Source: Mesaphorura yosii
Taxonomy: Eukaryota > Arthropoda > Collembola > Poduromorpha > Tullbergiidae
Direction of reading: 5' to 3'
Assembly: GCA_009869945.1 (NCBI GenBank)
Contig: WIXG01000488.1
Span: forward strand, 1 to 49,107
DNA length: 49,107 nucleotides
The notes beneath the pieces are model-generated. The model was not told the DNA's origin and searched no databases. It saw only the letters and a list, made by a program, of their open reading frames with translations. The position numbers and the translations under genes are program-made. Below are positions 24,801 through 38,000 of this stretch, piece by piece. The stretch's first letter is position 1. Every line of letters begins with the position of its first letter.

Positions 24801-27800
24801 TAGCCAGAATAGTGACCCACCGTCGCCCAACCTGATAACAAGCAACAAACAATCGCTCCTTATTGACTTCAGCAACTCCACCAATAACACAGTGAGCAGA
24901 CACAACAAAATCTCCAAGATGACGAGGAACTGTAAGTACTTTTGATTTTAATCATTTAGCATCAATGAAATAGCAAATAGAATGAGCTGAGGTGATGGTG
25001 ATGGTTCATTTAGTTCTAAGATATATTTGGGTCTCGGCGTCAAGTAATATTGAAGGATACCACATAGTTGCAGACTGCAGTCCAGCACTTGCGAACCTGG
25101 AAATATGCATTCGCAAAGCGGTATATCACAAAATAATCTAAATTTCTCTGAATTTTAAAAATGCGTACTAGTGTGAGTAAGCCATCATTCAACTTGCACT
25201 GGTTCGTGCCGTTTCAATAACCTTTTCGTTTTCGCATTAGGATTGAGTAAACAAAGTCTACGGGAGGTAAAACAAGACTTTTTTTTTGCAGAAATGTGAA
25301 AAATAAAGCGAGCGATGATAAAGGTTTGATGACGACAGAGGAAAGTGCTGCAAAAATTTCTTTCAACGGAAAAAAAGAAATATAATATTTTGGTTTAGCA
25401 AGTCTGGCGAGAATATGGCTAATTCTGCCTAGAAATGTTGTGATACATACTTTACCGTGCGTCGTATAGCATGACAACACTTTCTTATTTGGACTCGGAT
25501 TTATTGTCCAGAATTGCAAATTGAATTTTCAAAATCTTAGGCTTAATTTTATCCTCTCGTCTGAATTGATTGTTGAGCCTGAAATAAATTGGTTCCGAAT
25601 TCCAGACCAGTGTCAGCATCCGTGATTTGTGTGAATTCTATTTCGTGTCTGAATGCCAACGAAAACACTGACATTCAGTCTCCGCGTTTTCCATCTTCTC
25701 AGATTGTAATATAAATAGCTGTGTTTTGTTCAAATGAGGCACAGACAACACTTCCGCATAACTCTGGCCTGTTCTCAGTGTCTGATTTGCATTTCTTGGA
25801 GCAAGATAATATGACGAACTGTACTACAAATTCTCAGGCAGTTTGATTGAACATTCCAGAAATCCGTTTTCATTCGCTAACTTTAAGGTTTCTTTGGTGT
25901 GTTAGTCGATTTGAGCAGAAATTAAAAGAGTAAAGATTATTAGTTCAATTCACACCGATTACAGTTTAGTACATAAAATAAGAATCAATCACTCAATTGA
26001 TTATTCGGTTCTTTGGCAGCGAAGCACGATTTTAGAATTCTGAAACAGCCCATCCACTCCCAGTGATAAAGCAACAACAGTCCTCTGACACATCTCAATA
26101 AATTCTTATCATAATCACAAACTCTTGACACTCTCCGAGTGGAAATACTGTCATACTATTCTTTTGGCACCGCACCGGGTGCAGCATCAAGGCTAAATCA
26201 TTCTACTTCTTTTTTGCCATGTTCCAATGCTCCACGCTTTCAGTTTGTCTCGACCAATTTCTTACCATACGCCCATTTACGAATTTCAGCCAGATCATTT
26301 CCTTATATCAATGATATTGGCCACTATGCGTTAGTGCGGCCGAGTCGTGAATCGTGCCACTTTGTCTCTGCCTCTGGCTCGACATTATTCCACATCTGCA
26401 CTTGCATATTTGAGTAATTCATGAAGCACGGCACGTTGGTTCAGTGATCATGACTTTGCTCTGGCTCATGGAACAAAGTGGGAATTCAATCCGCAACTGG
26501 TCGCATGATGCTTTGATTATTTTTTTGTGAAAAGTTCTAATTTTAAACATTCTTAAGAGTTTAATCTCATCTTTTGATTTTTGTGCAGCTCGCGTTGTCG
26601 GTCGTCGTAGGCTTTAACAAATGTGAATCAAGGCACGATACTTTTCTCGGTTTTGCCAAAAAGCCATGTTTCTCGAGAAAGGACGAGCGCACCGTTCTGG
26701 AGACAGAAACTAATACATGTAAAGCAGATTTGGGATTTGCGAGTTTCACACTTCAAGCGAAAGACAAATACGAATATGTGAAATAAGCAGACAGAGTCGA
26801 ATGTAGGTGGTGAACAACAAGTTGGACTCGGGCGAGGAATTTTAGTTTACATTCTGGGCACGTTCGCAATTACTGTCGAGTCGTGCTCTTCTTTTGTTTT
26901 TCGTTCCCTTGCCATTGAACCAAATTTTTATTTATCGAAGCCGTCCAACTCAATGTCAAGTTCATGATACGTCTCGATTTGCAATACGGAGTCCCACTCA
27001 CTCGTATTTTGTGTGTCGGAATCGCAACATTTTCTTATTCATTGCCTGAGACTCGAAAATTGTGATTCTGATTGGATATGCAAAACCGAGTTTTTCTATG
27101 GGATGAGAAACATGGAGGATATTCCAATTCCATTTCGCAATTCCTTGTTGAATTATGAAAGTAATTGTGGCCGGAAAGTATTCAATGTATAGAAGCTCGC
27201 AATGCATGATCGTCTGTTCTGCACGATCTCAACGCTCCTCGACCGAACTCTTCTGAGAATTCTTCTTAGCTTGTCAGGGTTTATCATTTGTGTATAATTC
27301 GGAGTATTCCCGAAAGAGATCACTTGGAGTAATTCTCGGGAAAAGAAATTAGCGGGTAGGCAGAAGACTTTTGCATAAAGTTGGCACTCATGCCAAGTTA
27401 GTGAGCATGTCATGAATCACCGCACCAGTGCACGCCCAACGTTGTAGTGGATCCTCGCGATTCATTAAGTCTAAACCCAAGAGTTTAGTCGACGAATTAA
27501 TCCTGCACTATCTTCCAAGACTGAAACAAGAATAATAGAATTAGCAATTTGATTTGTTGCAATGAAGGTGAACATACGCGTTGAACTCTGTAGCTGATTT
27601 TACCTGTAACTTTGGGTCCGCCGCGTTGAAGAACACAATTTTTGCATTATCTTTTCGAACATCTCTGAAGGCCGTTCAATTTACGTATTTTTATTGTCAG
27701 ACTGCATGTGTGGAGTGGTTTTTATTGTTCCCTGCCGATCGTACCTCTTCGTCTCGCTCCCATTGTATTTCGTGTCAAAGGTTCTATTTTTAAAATTAAT

Positions 27801-30800
27801 TGTAGCAAGCTTGTTCAATTAAAATGCAACCACACAAATCTGCGCACTGTCACAAGTGTGCTCTTCTTTCTGAAGGCCAGGCGGGCTAGAAGTTTTGACT
27901 GTTCGAAGATCAACAACGAAAACTCCGAGTTCGAGGCTTCAGAATGCATCAAAGATCAAACATATAAAATCGTTCCTTCTCTCATTGATTTTCCTCTTGC
28001 TATGACAAGTTTGTGAAAAAATGCGCGCATTGGCCATGTATTTTTAATTATTGTGCTTATTGTGCCGCACGCTCATGACCAGACGATTCCACGACAATGT
28101 CTCTCGGCGACACTGTCCATCTTATGACCAAGCTAATAGAGTGATACTATGGTACAATACAGGGTTGTTGGCTAACGAGCCTAACCTAACCTAGCCCATG
28201 CAGTCCCATGTGTTCTGGGAATTTTTGTAGCCATCTTTAAATCCAATCCGGTAATGCTGTCAACATTAACACTCACTTCCAGGGCAAAATTTTAATAATT
28301 ATGCAATCCTGTGCACCTACAATGTGGAATACAACAAAATAATAAGTTGTATTCAATGTTGTGAGCCAAACCACACTTTCTTGCATTAGTGTGTGATGTC
28401 CTTGCTTACATATCCATTTAATGTAGAGATAGACAATGTCGTCAGTAGACATTGTTGCGTGGACATTGTCGTGTTATGTGACCAGACTCCTGAGGCAATC
28501 AGTTTTCAATAAACACCTTGTGATCCACTTGACGCACTTCAAATGTCATTCTGTTTTTAGAATTCTGTTATTGGTGCCTTTCGCTGTGCAAACGATATGT
28601 GTGGCAAGCCGTGTTGGCATTCACGTGCACAACTTGAGGTTGAGGCTCTTGCAAAATAAATGTCAATTTGGTTGATTTGGGCGTGGAGCCGTCAATCTTG
28701 CCTCGGCTGAATTTTAATTGTTTTCTCTCGCCCAGATCCAGAAAACCCGTCACGGTCGCATGCACGAGACGATGAGCACTCACAAGGTGTGCTCAATGTA
28801 CGCGTAAAATTGAGTGGGAAGGTGTCCAAGAATTCCATTCAATCATATGACAGAGGCATCGTCGAGCGGTGAAAGAAAAAACATTTCATTGTGTGACTGG
28901 CCACACATGCTTTTCCAAATTTATTTCCCATTGCATAATTCTCCCTGTTCTTGTACTAAATTTATCGCGGGTTTCTAATTTTAAAACACCGACATTTCGT
29001 AAGGTCATCGTGAACTGCTGTTTGTGTAAATACGAAATGCACGGGCAGGGAAGCGGCGCAGTGCCCGACTCGGCGTGCCGTAATTTATTTTGTAACTCAA
29101 GCTGGTTGTTGAAGGTAAACGAGCGGCCTCGAGCATAATGTACTTATAAATAACGCAGACCGAGGTATTATTAGCGCTGTTGCATTCCACACGTTTGCCG
29201 TTATGAGCGATTTACTTTAACCTTTTGTTCAAGAGCCGGAGCATGGTCGACTCACGAAACCGTGTAGCACAAGATGAGGATGTTAAGGAGATGAGAAATT
29301 TCAGCACAGATAAAAGTCAAGGTGAAAGAAGAGGAGCAGCGCAGGACTCGCATAGGAAATGAAGCACACGACCACGTCATAACAATAATAAAACATGATG
29401 AGGAGATGTTTCTTTTTTTTATAGATTCAATACAAGTCAAAGTCATTCAGTGCTTAATGGCGGAGGAGGAGGAGAGGTTGCGAAGTAACCAAATCTTAAA
29501 CGAATTCTCACACTAGACTAAAAATAGACGCATGAAATGAGTCCATGTCCACATGCAAAGCGTACGTATTGAATTGACCGTGGCAGGAATTTACGAGCCT
29601 CGGAGCTTGAGAGAAAGTTCACTTGTCCGATGGACCAGTGCGCTAGACCGGCCTCACTTCCGGAAATCGGCTTCTGCGAATGTTGTGCTTTGGCTACGCG
29701 CCTGCTGCCTTGTCCAGAATTACGTAATTCACACCACGACATAAATTGCGAGAGTCATGAAGCTGAAATTAGGCGTAGCTTTTGTTTATATTTATTTTGG
29801 AACGGACCGCGAGTCATACACTTGGTCTTGGTCTTGGAGTCAGAGTCTCACAGATACGTCTCGATCGTGCTCGTGTCTGAAACCTCGGAGCACGTCATCA
29901 TTCATCCGAATGCGTCTAGCCCGGGCAAATTCCGAATTATTCTGCCACTTGGACATGGATCGAGTCCTCAGTCCTCTGACTCTGGCATGTGGCAGGTGAG
30001 GGATGAGGTGCCAGACGATATTTTGGAAAGCATTCGTACTTGTCCGGGCCGGAATATTTTGTCTCCTGTTGACTCATCTTCATTGAATTTCTAAAAACCT
30101 GGACCTGAAAAATTTAATTCTTTGGAAATGAGACCTCAGATGGGAAATAATTTAATATTTTCATGTATTCGGCTCGTGTCAGTGTTTATGAACTAGACAA
30201 GGCCGGCTTGAGAGTAATGTGATTGCAGGCCAATTTCATTCGGCGATACTGCCATTTGTGACACTACTTTGACAGCATCACAAAGAAGAAAGAACACGGC
30301 TTTGTCTTTTAGTTGGCATAAGAAGCAACAGTTAAGCAATAGAATCTTCGTACATTGAATTGCATTGTCGTTGTCAGCAGACAGCGAGATGGACGTACGT
30401 GCATTATTAACGAATAAAAGTTGTTCCAACTCTTCACAATTTGATCGTGCACGCTGTGCATACTTTCTTATGATTGTTAATGCGATTGGAGTGTAGGCAG
30501 CTGTCGCTTCTATCAGTAGAGCGCAAATTGCTATTTAAGGATATTTTCCTTCACTTCCTCGTCTATGTTTTCCCAGGAAATCTCTTTCTTTCCTTATTTC
30601 TTGTTATTTGTTCGGAACTAATGCCATCGAATTGAGTTGTCGCGTTATGGCCTCACGGCTATCCCACATGCTCTCCTTTCAGTTCACCGACGATCAGAAT
30701 TTCTTGCTTTCTGCCGTGTCGGCGTAAATGTGAAGTTCAATCTCTCGAGGACGCGAAATGGTCCATCTCTGTGGAGACAGAAGCCGGCTGCGAGTGATTC

Positions 30801-31663
30801 TGAGGACTGCGTCGTGATTCCTGTCCTTTAACGTCATATCGATGCCACACTTCTCATGCAATAATATACAAAATTAGAAATAGACAGATTGGATACGGGA
30901 GCATATGCATTAAGGAGATGAGACTGAGAGTGTACGTGGAGAGCGTCGAGCAGAAATCCGATAATGACGCTCGAAGATGAATTTATTCTATTACTATAAA
31001 TTTCTTGAGACAAAGTACATAATATTATTACCCAAGCCCACAACTTGAACTGAACTACTATGCCACTCCAGAGAAGACTCTTTCTTGTGTTCTCGGAACA
31101 CTTGAAGAATATTTGTCAGTGTTTACTGGCTCGCATGCTCCTTCTTTTTGGAACTGAGTGTGATGTTTATATATAGCTCGCTGAGTGCCGTGCTAGAATC
31201 CGACCAGCGCAGCAGCGCCGTCGACTGCCTGCCTGCCTGCCATCGCATGAAAAGAGGTGGCAGGTATTTTTGCAGCAGTTTGGCATTATTACACCCAAAG
31301 TTTACTTTAGACATTTTTAACAGCATTCTAATCCTTCTGATAATAATAGCAATAGCGATATGCAGCACTCGCGAGAGCCAGTCTCGGTGCGAGCGAGAGA
31401 AGGAAACAATTTGTACGGAAAGTTAAGAGAGAACCGGAGAACGTACAAGCAGACAGATTTTGTGACATTCTCCGTACTTCGCTGCGATGATCAGTTGCTA
31501 GGATTTTTGTACTCGGGTCTTTGCTTTGTGCGAAGCGGTAGGCAGATTTTTCTAGTTTCCTATTTACACGTTCGTACGCACGCGATAACTGCTCGCATGC
31601 TTGGCCGGATGTGCTTTCCTCAAAGAGAAAAACAAAAGAGTCACTCAGACGGATAATTAATCA
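21896..31663. other. long non-coding stretch upstream of the RhoGAP gene
   Basis: I find no gene with splice, domain and codon support in these 9.8 kb. Open frames reach about 160 codons (22363-22842 minus, 29630-30094 plus), which is within chance expectation for this length. One frame, 24652 to about 24931, ends at a strong donor (GAACT|GTAAGTAC) but has no recognised domain. A tRNA-like element lies near 26434. Two tandem CCTAA units occur near 28185. The region probably holds upstream regulatory DNA or non-coding 5' exons and long introns of the 32-42.5 kb gene. Confidence 0.5.
26430..26500 (+). ncRNA. tRNA-like element (tRNA pseudogene or SINE head)
   Basis: Sequence resembling an A box (gttggttcagtg, about 26435-26446) is followed about 35 bp later by a B-box-like ggaattcaatcc (26481-26492), the spacing of a Pol III internal promoter. 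I could not fold a full cloverleaf with a clean acceptor stem, so a functional tRNA is unlikely. A decayed tRNA or the head of a tRNA-derived SINE is more probable. Confidence 0.3.
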
Positions 31664-31768
31664 GTGAGGGGTGAACGAGAACCAGGTGAAGATGAACGCG
31701 AACTCTGCGCGGCGGAGAAAAACAAGCACTCAAGGCTGGTGATACGCTCGGTGAAGTGCCGACTCAAA

Positions 31769-31906
31769 ATGTGCACTTGCAATTGTTGTCGTTGTGCCAG
31801 TGACAGCAGCGAATCAGACGCCAGCAGTGGCAATGACGACGGCGATCGTATTTGTGCGGTGCCCGGTGCTAACTCACGTACCTCGCTTCGTAATTGTGAT
31901 AACTGA
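31769..31906 (+). CDS. upstream ORF, 45 aa, in the RhoGAP 5' leader
   Basis: The ATG at 31769 (context aaaATGt) opens a 45-codon frame with a Cys-rich start (MCTCNCCRC) and an Asp/Ser-rich middle, ending at TGA 31906, 138 bp before the main ATG. Another short uORF starts at the ATG near 31689. If the leader is transcribed, these could reduce initiation at 32045. Coding status is unproven. Confidence 0.25.
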   Translation: MCTCNCCRCASDSSESDASSGNDDGDRICAVPGANSRTSLRNCDN

Positions 31907-32044
31907 CCGTCGCATCTTTCAAAAGATTTGCAATTCAAGGTGCTTGAGATTCTGGGATGCAATTGCAGTTGTACCTTACAGCGTTAGATTGACTACGGAA
32001 CTGAAGCACTCTAGTCTTTAGTGAGACAGTACCCTGAAAAGAAA

Positions 32045-35000
32045 ATGGAGCAGCAACAGCAGCAGCAACAAGGCTCACACAGAAAAAGACGCTCGTTGAG
32101 CCGGTCTCCTTCCCTCAGCCGCCGGTCATCGCTTCGTGGAGGTAGCAGCGAAAAATCAAGCGTGCTCAGCACGAGCAGCGGAATCACAAAGTCCAAGTCG
32201 AAGCGGGGCTTGAGTGTGCTTGCGAGCGGTGCAACTCCAGGCACGGCCAGCGGTTCCAAGAAAGAAAGATGGCTGCTTACACGGAAGACTTGGAGGTACA
32301 TGACCGATGCTGTCGGCAACTTGCTACCTGAATACTACTACGGGAGTGGTGCTGGGACCGGGACGGCCGGGAAAGGTACCGTGAATCTGCGAAGAGGAAG
32401 CAGCAGCGCAGGTAGCGGAAGCAGCGGTCCTGCCACCTCAACAACCGGCGCGTCTTCTTACTATGGCGGAACGCCGACAACGACCCCGACCTCCTCAGGC
32501 TACACGAGCTACAGTCTCGCCTCTCCTCCATTCCGACAAAGCGTCCCGAGGTCCAGCATCTGTAGCTCAAGCGGCACGGTGCCTTTGGTCGAGGAGGAGG
32601 AGTCGACAAGTCTGCGGGCAGTTTTACCTGGAAAACTTGATTTGCCCGCTGTAGAGAAACATTTCCAGCAAACATGCAGTAAAGAAAATAAATTCCTGCT
32701 TTGGACGCGAAACAAGGCGAAAGGATTGTCCGGGCCTGCCTTGCGAGAAGCGAAACTCAAGGAGAAAGAGAAGCAGGCTTTGCAGCAGCAGCAGCATAGC
32801 CAGGCCAAAGGTGGGAAACTGGGTGGATTGTTGCGACGACGCGGCGAGGAGACCGGTGAGTACGATGAGTTGGTAATGGCGGGTGGTGGCGGTGGACCCA
32901 TGCACCTGACCAGATCACAGTCCTCTTCCTCGTCGCTGATGACGATGGGCGGAAGCAGCAGTGCGGGAGGAATGCGGAGCGGCCGTCGAGCCACGCAAGA
33001 CTTGCTCGATTATTTTTCGCCAGGCGAGGAGGATAGTGCGGGCGGTGGCGCGGAAGACGATGACGAGCTGCTGCATCTGGACGACGATGCCGATGATTAT
33101 GACGAGTACGATGACGATCGTGAAGAGCAGCCGACCCTGCGGCGCAAAAGCAGCACCGCATCCTCCATCGTGTCAATGGTGAGTGGCGGACTCGCATTTT
33201 TTCGGCATCATCACCAGCAAGGCAAGGGAAAAGGGCAGGCGCAGCAGCAAAGCGCCCAGCAACAATACTCTGGAGCACTGGGAACCATTTTCATTCGTAC
33301 AATTCCGTCAACCGGTGTCCAGAAGTACTACCGCAACAGCGCCGTACAAACCGAACCGTTTCCAGAGGAAATTCTCGTCAGACTCCGCCTCCAGTTCATT
33401 CACGAGGAGCAGCAGCACGGTCGACTGGTGCTGCAGCAGACTCCTGCCCAGTTGCAGGCCCAGGCGCAGCAGCAACAATTGCGTCATGTCATGACTCTCC
33501 CGATTGACAAATCAGCGTCGTCGCCAGTAGCCGGATTCCCACACCTGCAGGGGAGAACGACCGGCTCTCCGGGCGCAGCTGTGGCAACGAGCGTCATGAC
33601 TGCGAGTCTTACAGCCGTTCCCTCTCCGGCTGGAATGTCAACTGGACAGGCCAGCACTGCAGTGGCAGGCGACTCGACCACCGCGTCTTCTGCGCCAACA
33701 CCCGCTCCACCCGACCAGACCGACAAGAAATCAGAAGAGTCTGGCTACTCGTCGGCGTCAATCAGTGACACGGTCATGCGCTACCTTCGCATGGCAAGGA
33801 AGAGTTCGAAGGCCGACAACAAGGAAACCATTGACAAGTTCAAGACTGTCAACTACGACCGGTCTCTACGCTACATCAAGTCAAAAAACGTCACTGTCGA
33901 GGAGGCTCTGGAGCACGAGAAAAATAAAGCTTTGCAGGCAGCACAACTCAAGGCCGGCATCCTTCCGACCGAAGAGAAGCCGAAGGAAGTGGTGACTGGC
34001 CCTGCTCCCGCAGAGACAGCAGCACCTACGGCAGGACCCTCAAAAGCAGGCACTGGAAAGCCAGTGGAAGCTAAAGGCAAGAAAGCAGTGGCGAGCAAGG
34101 GAAAGAAGGCGAAGGCTGGAAAGAGTGCAGACAAGAAAGGAAAAGAATCGGAAAGCCCCCAAGTTGAACCTGCCCCCGGGGCTCCAGCTGCAGATCCTGC
34201 GAGTGCGAGTGCTGCAGAGACGCAGTACGAGGCTGACAAAGTCAGAGCCACGAGCGCTGGAACTGACTCCAATGCCACGTCCACTCCACAAACTCCTTTG
34301 TCTCCGACATCGACTTCTGCCCCACTGAGTTCCATGTACTCGTCCAGGTCGGGTTCGGGTTCCTCCTCCGTCCCGCCCATGTCCCCGCCGCCGATGCTTC
34401 TGGCGTCTACTGAAATGATGCTCCAAGGCTCCATGATTCTCACCGGTGGGCCCGTCCTCCAGTCGGCAAGTGTGTCTGCCGCCGGACCAGCAGCTGCTGT
34501 CTATAGCCAGACTCCGCCACAAATGCCCGGATTTCCACCCCCGCCGACTCTTGTCGGAATCGGGATTCAGGCGGGTGAATCTTTGGTCCACCTCCTCAAG
34601 AATTACAACCCCTCCAGAAAACTCAGCGACTTTTCAATTCCCGCCGGAACAATTCCCTCCGACTACTCGTCGCTGCTCGAGTCGATGCGCGGGGCGCCGG
34701 CCAGTCCGCGGTATTCCATCGTCTCGTCTGGAACTGGCACGAGTGGACCCTCCAACGTCCTTAGCAACAACAGCGACTCGGAGTTGTTTGCAAATGCCGG
34801 TGCGGCAGGTGGGCAGTACTTTCTTCGAGCTCAAACACAAGGCGAGTCACTCGTCCCAGTTGCGACAGGTTCCACGTCTGCCACTCATCCGTCTTTGTAC
34901 GGGAACGGTAGGAACTACTCGTCCGTGGGCGTAGGCACTTCGATATACGACACTTCAACCGCCGCAATGCAGTCCAAGCTTCGGCAAATAAAAAGCGGTA

Positions 35001-38000
35001 GTGGGCTGGCGTCTGGAAGCACTCTGACGAGCACACTCAAGAAATCTGCGAGTTCGCAACCGATGCTACTCCGCATCGACGACTCAACCAGTGTCCGAAG
35101 CCCGTGTCCGAGCCCAGGCAATATCAGCAACACATCAAGTACAGGCAGCACGGGAGGGATTCTGATCTCGCCTCTTCGGTCGTCAGGAGCCGGGCATTAC
35201 GGAACCAGCAGTTTCCCATCGTTAGCCTCTGCGTCGAGTCCAACATCGTCGCATCTCGTTCGACATCAGCATCATTCTGCGCTCGGACTCTACACGTCGC
35301 AGTCACCGTCCTCCTCCAATCCAACTCAGACCTTTCTGAGCTCGTCGATTGACCCTTCACTGTCGTCGACTTCGCTCGGTGTGGACATGTTGTCACCAGG
35401 CGCTGGAAGCGGCCGCAAGAAACACTCAACTCTGACTTGGGCCACGACGGCGTCCTCGCCGTCGATCTCGGGCTCGCTTCCAGTCGTGTCCACGGCGTCC
35501 ACGTATGGCAGCGGAGGGTCGGGCGGCCGACTGTCTCCAAGCGACGCGGCCATGCGAGCGGCCGGTGGTCCCTCGAGACCGCACGCGTCTGCGTCGAGTT
35601 CTTCCAATTACTCTTCGTTAACGTCGTCAGCGTCCCACTTTCTGAGTAGTTTTCGGAGTGGACGCCGGAAAGGCAGTGGTGAAAGTGGGAAACACAGTTT
35701 GTTTGGGAGTGGTGACGCGGGCACGGGCGCTAGTTCTTACTTGGGTTTGTTAGGTCAAGGGAGCGGGAGCACGGGTAGGGATAAGAAACTTAAGCACTTG
35801 GCACCATCACCATCATCCTCACAGCTCGTTCAATCAGGGCGTAGTGATAAGGGCGAATACTCACAATTCGGATCTGCTTCCTCCGATCCCCTAGTTATGC
35901 AGAAATCAAAGTCGTCGTCGAGTGTCTTCCATCACGGTGGACACGGATCCGCGAGTGGTGGAGCGGAGAAGCGAGGAAGCACCGCTTCGACCTCGTCCAT
36001 CACCTTGCCGAGTGCGCACATGAGCGCCGGAAGTCGGCTGATGTCCAAGACAAGACTTTTCAAATCGCGTTCCAAAAGCCAGTCGAGGGTCAGCTCAGCC
36101 GGCACCTGCACTTGGACTCCTCAGGTTTGAACCCGACTAAATTCATACACTACTTATGCCTTACGCCTTATGCTACAATTGCGACCGTGTTTGTACAATT
36201 TCAGGGCAAATGTAAATGGACGAGCTTAAATGGACGACAAATTACACTTCAACGGACGACCGTCCTCCATCTCAGCGAGACGGAACGAGCTACCCTGCAA
36301 AAAGTGGCACTGGCCAAGTTGCAAGCTTTGAACCTGGAAGTGGAGATTAAAATTCCAAAAGGTGAGGTGGAACTTGGCTTTTCCATTCGTCTCTGGCCCA
36401 TTGTTCCTCTAAAGACAACCCTGCTTTGGTTCTAAAATTTCAGAGAAAGCCTCCGGTACCCTTCAGAAGCCAAAACGACGACCGTATCTGTTGAAGAAAA
36501 AGGCGCTCTCAACGGGCTTCTTCGAGTCCGGACCCAAAGACGGGGCCAAAGGTGAGTCTTACGTTAAGAATTAAGAAGGACGGTTGTCCGCATGTCACGC
36601 AGACGTCCGTGGAAGCATTGCTTAGCCAAAATGCATGACGAATACAAGGGAGGGACGAAGCGTGTAATCTCGAGAGTAGATAAACGTTTTCGTAACCCCG
36701 GAGTTCGTTCATCATTCGTTATGGTCGTTTTCTATTATTATAGCAATTCGAAATATTAAAATAAAATAAAGCAACCGGGCGTCTGTGCACCCGTGCCAAG
36801 CAAAGCTTTGCCAATGCAGCGCAATGAAGAGAAGCGGAACGCAAAGCAGGGCAGCGGAGGAAGAGTATCGGATAATGGTTGAATTAAGAAATAAAAAATG
36901 ACTTCTTATAATTTGCGGAGTAAAAGTAAGAGTTCAAGTCAACAGCATAGAGTAGTCTAGTTATATTTAGACCACGACGACCAAGAGCGATGGCAGCGTA
37001 GCGTTCGACTGTGACAAGACTCTGCCTCTGGCTGGAGTGCAGAAGACGAACTAACGAAGAATGAGTGCGTATGTAACTCCTTCCTTAACAGCAGAGCCCG
37101 CATTTGCTAAGGAATGAATAAATAAATTCTTGCAAGGAGCAGCAATACGACAGCAATATTTACAAAAATGAACGAAAGACTCTTTGCGCACTAAAACAAT
37201 GCTTTGAGAGCAAAAGCCAACTCGAAAATGAAGATTAATACATTCAGAGAGCATGGAAAGAATGTAGGAGTAAATGGATGCACGGGGCAGGCACGAAATA
37301 GCTTGCCAGGTGCCAACTTTTCAATTTTACAATGCAATATTGCAATTAGAACGCAGACCCAAAGCGAGGAAGTGGTCGAAGCCCTCGAAATCACGAGCTG
37401 CCGAAATCATAAGGGCAGCTGTTGCTCCATGATTATTACCTGAGTGCTGTGTTTCAATAGCGAAGTTTTAAATCTGAGGTTCCAGCTCCAGCCACTTGTT
37501 ACTCTTGCAAAATGGCTAGAGAAGCGGAAATGACCATTAGGACTTTTCTTGGCTCTGGCATGTCGTTTGCGAAACAAAAATGATTCTACGACAGTTTATC
37601 GCGGCCCGATTATCGCGAGAACAGTTTATCGTAAGAAATCTCTGAACAACGCTATTGCAGAACACAGTTTATTGCAGGTCAAATTATCGCTGGTATGGGG
37701 GAGTTCATTGCTGGGTGGCCCCTTAGGCTATTTGAGCTCAGATAGAGGGATATCATTGCAGAGTGGCAGCTAGGATTCATGAATTTTGCCAGCGATAATT
37801 TGACCTGTAATAAACTGTGTTCTGCAATAACGTCACGAGAACGAAACGATAACGAAAAATTGTCCACGGTAACATGCCGACGGCAATAATCTGAAACTAT
37901 GGTAATGTGACCCGGCGATAAACTCGTCGCGATAAATTGTTCTCGCGATAATCGGGCCGCAATAACGAGTCGTGCAACGAACAAAAAGCTTTTCAAGCCC

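Noticed and set aside
27708..28016. 102-codon open frame on the plus strand
   Set aside because: No similarity recognised; AT-rich surroundings without gene structure.
28179..28196. Arthropod telomere-like CCTAA units
   Set aside because: Only two to three imperfect units; too few for a telomeric array and expected by chance.
29630..30094. 154-codon open frame on the plus strand
   Set aside because: Composition is unremarkable, no family resemblance and no promoter or splice support.
31190..31240. ctgc/tgcc microsatellite-like run
   Set aside because: Only about four short units; no wider repeat structure.
33871..34443. 190-codon antisense frame within the first RhoGAP exon
   Set aside because: Shadow of a GC-rich, Ala/Pro/Ser-biased exon on the other strand; low-complexity translation and no gene structure.
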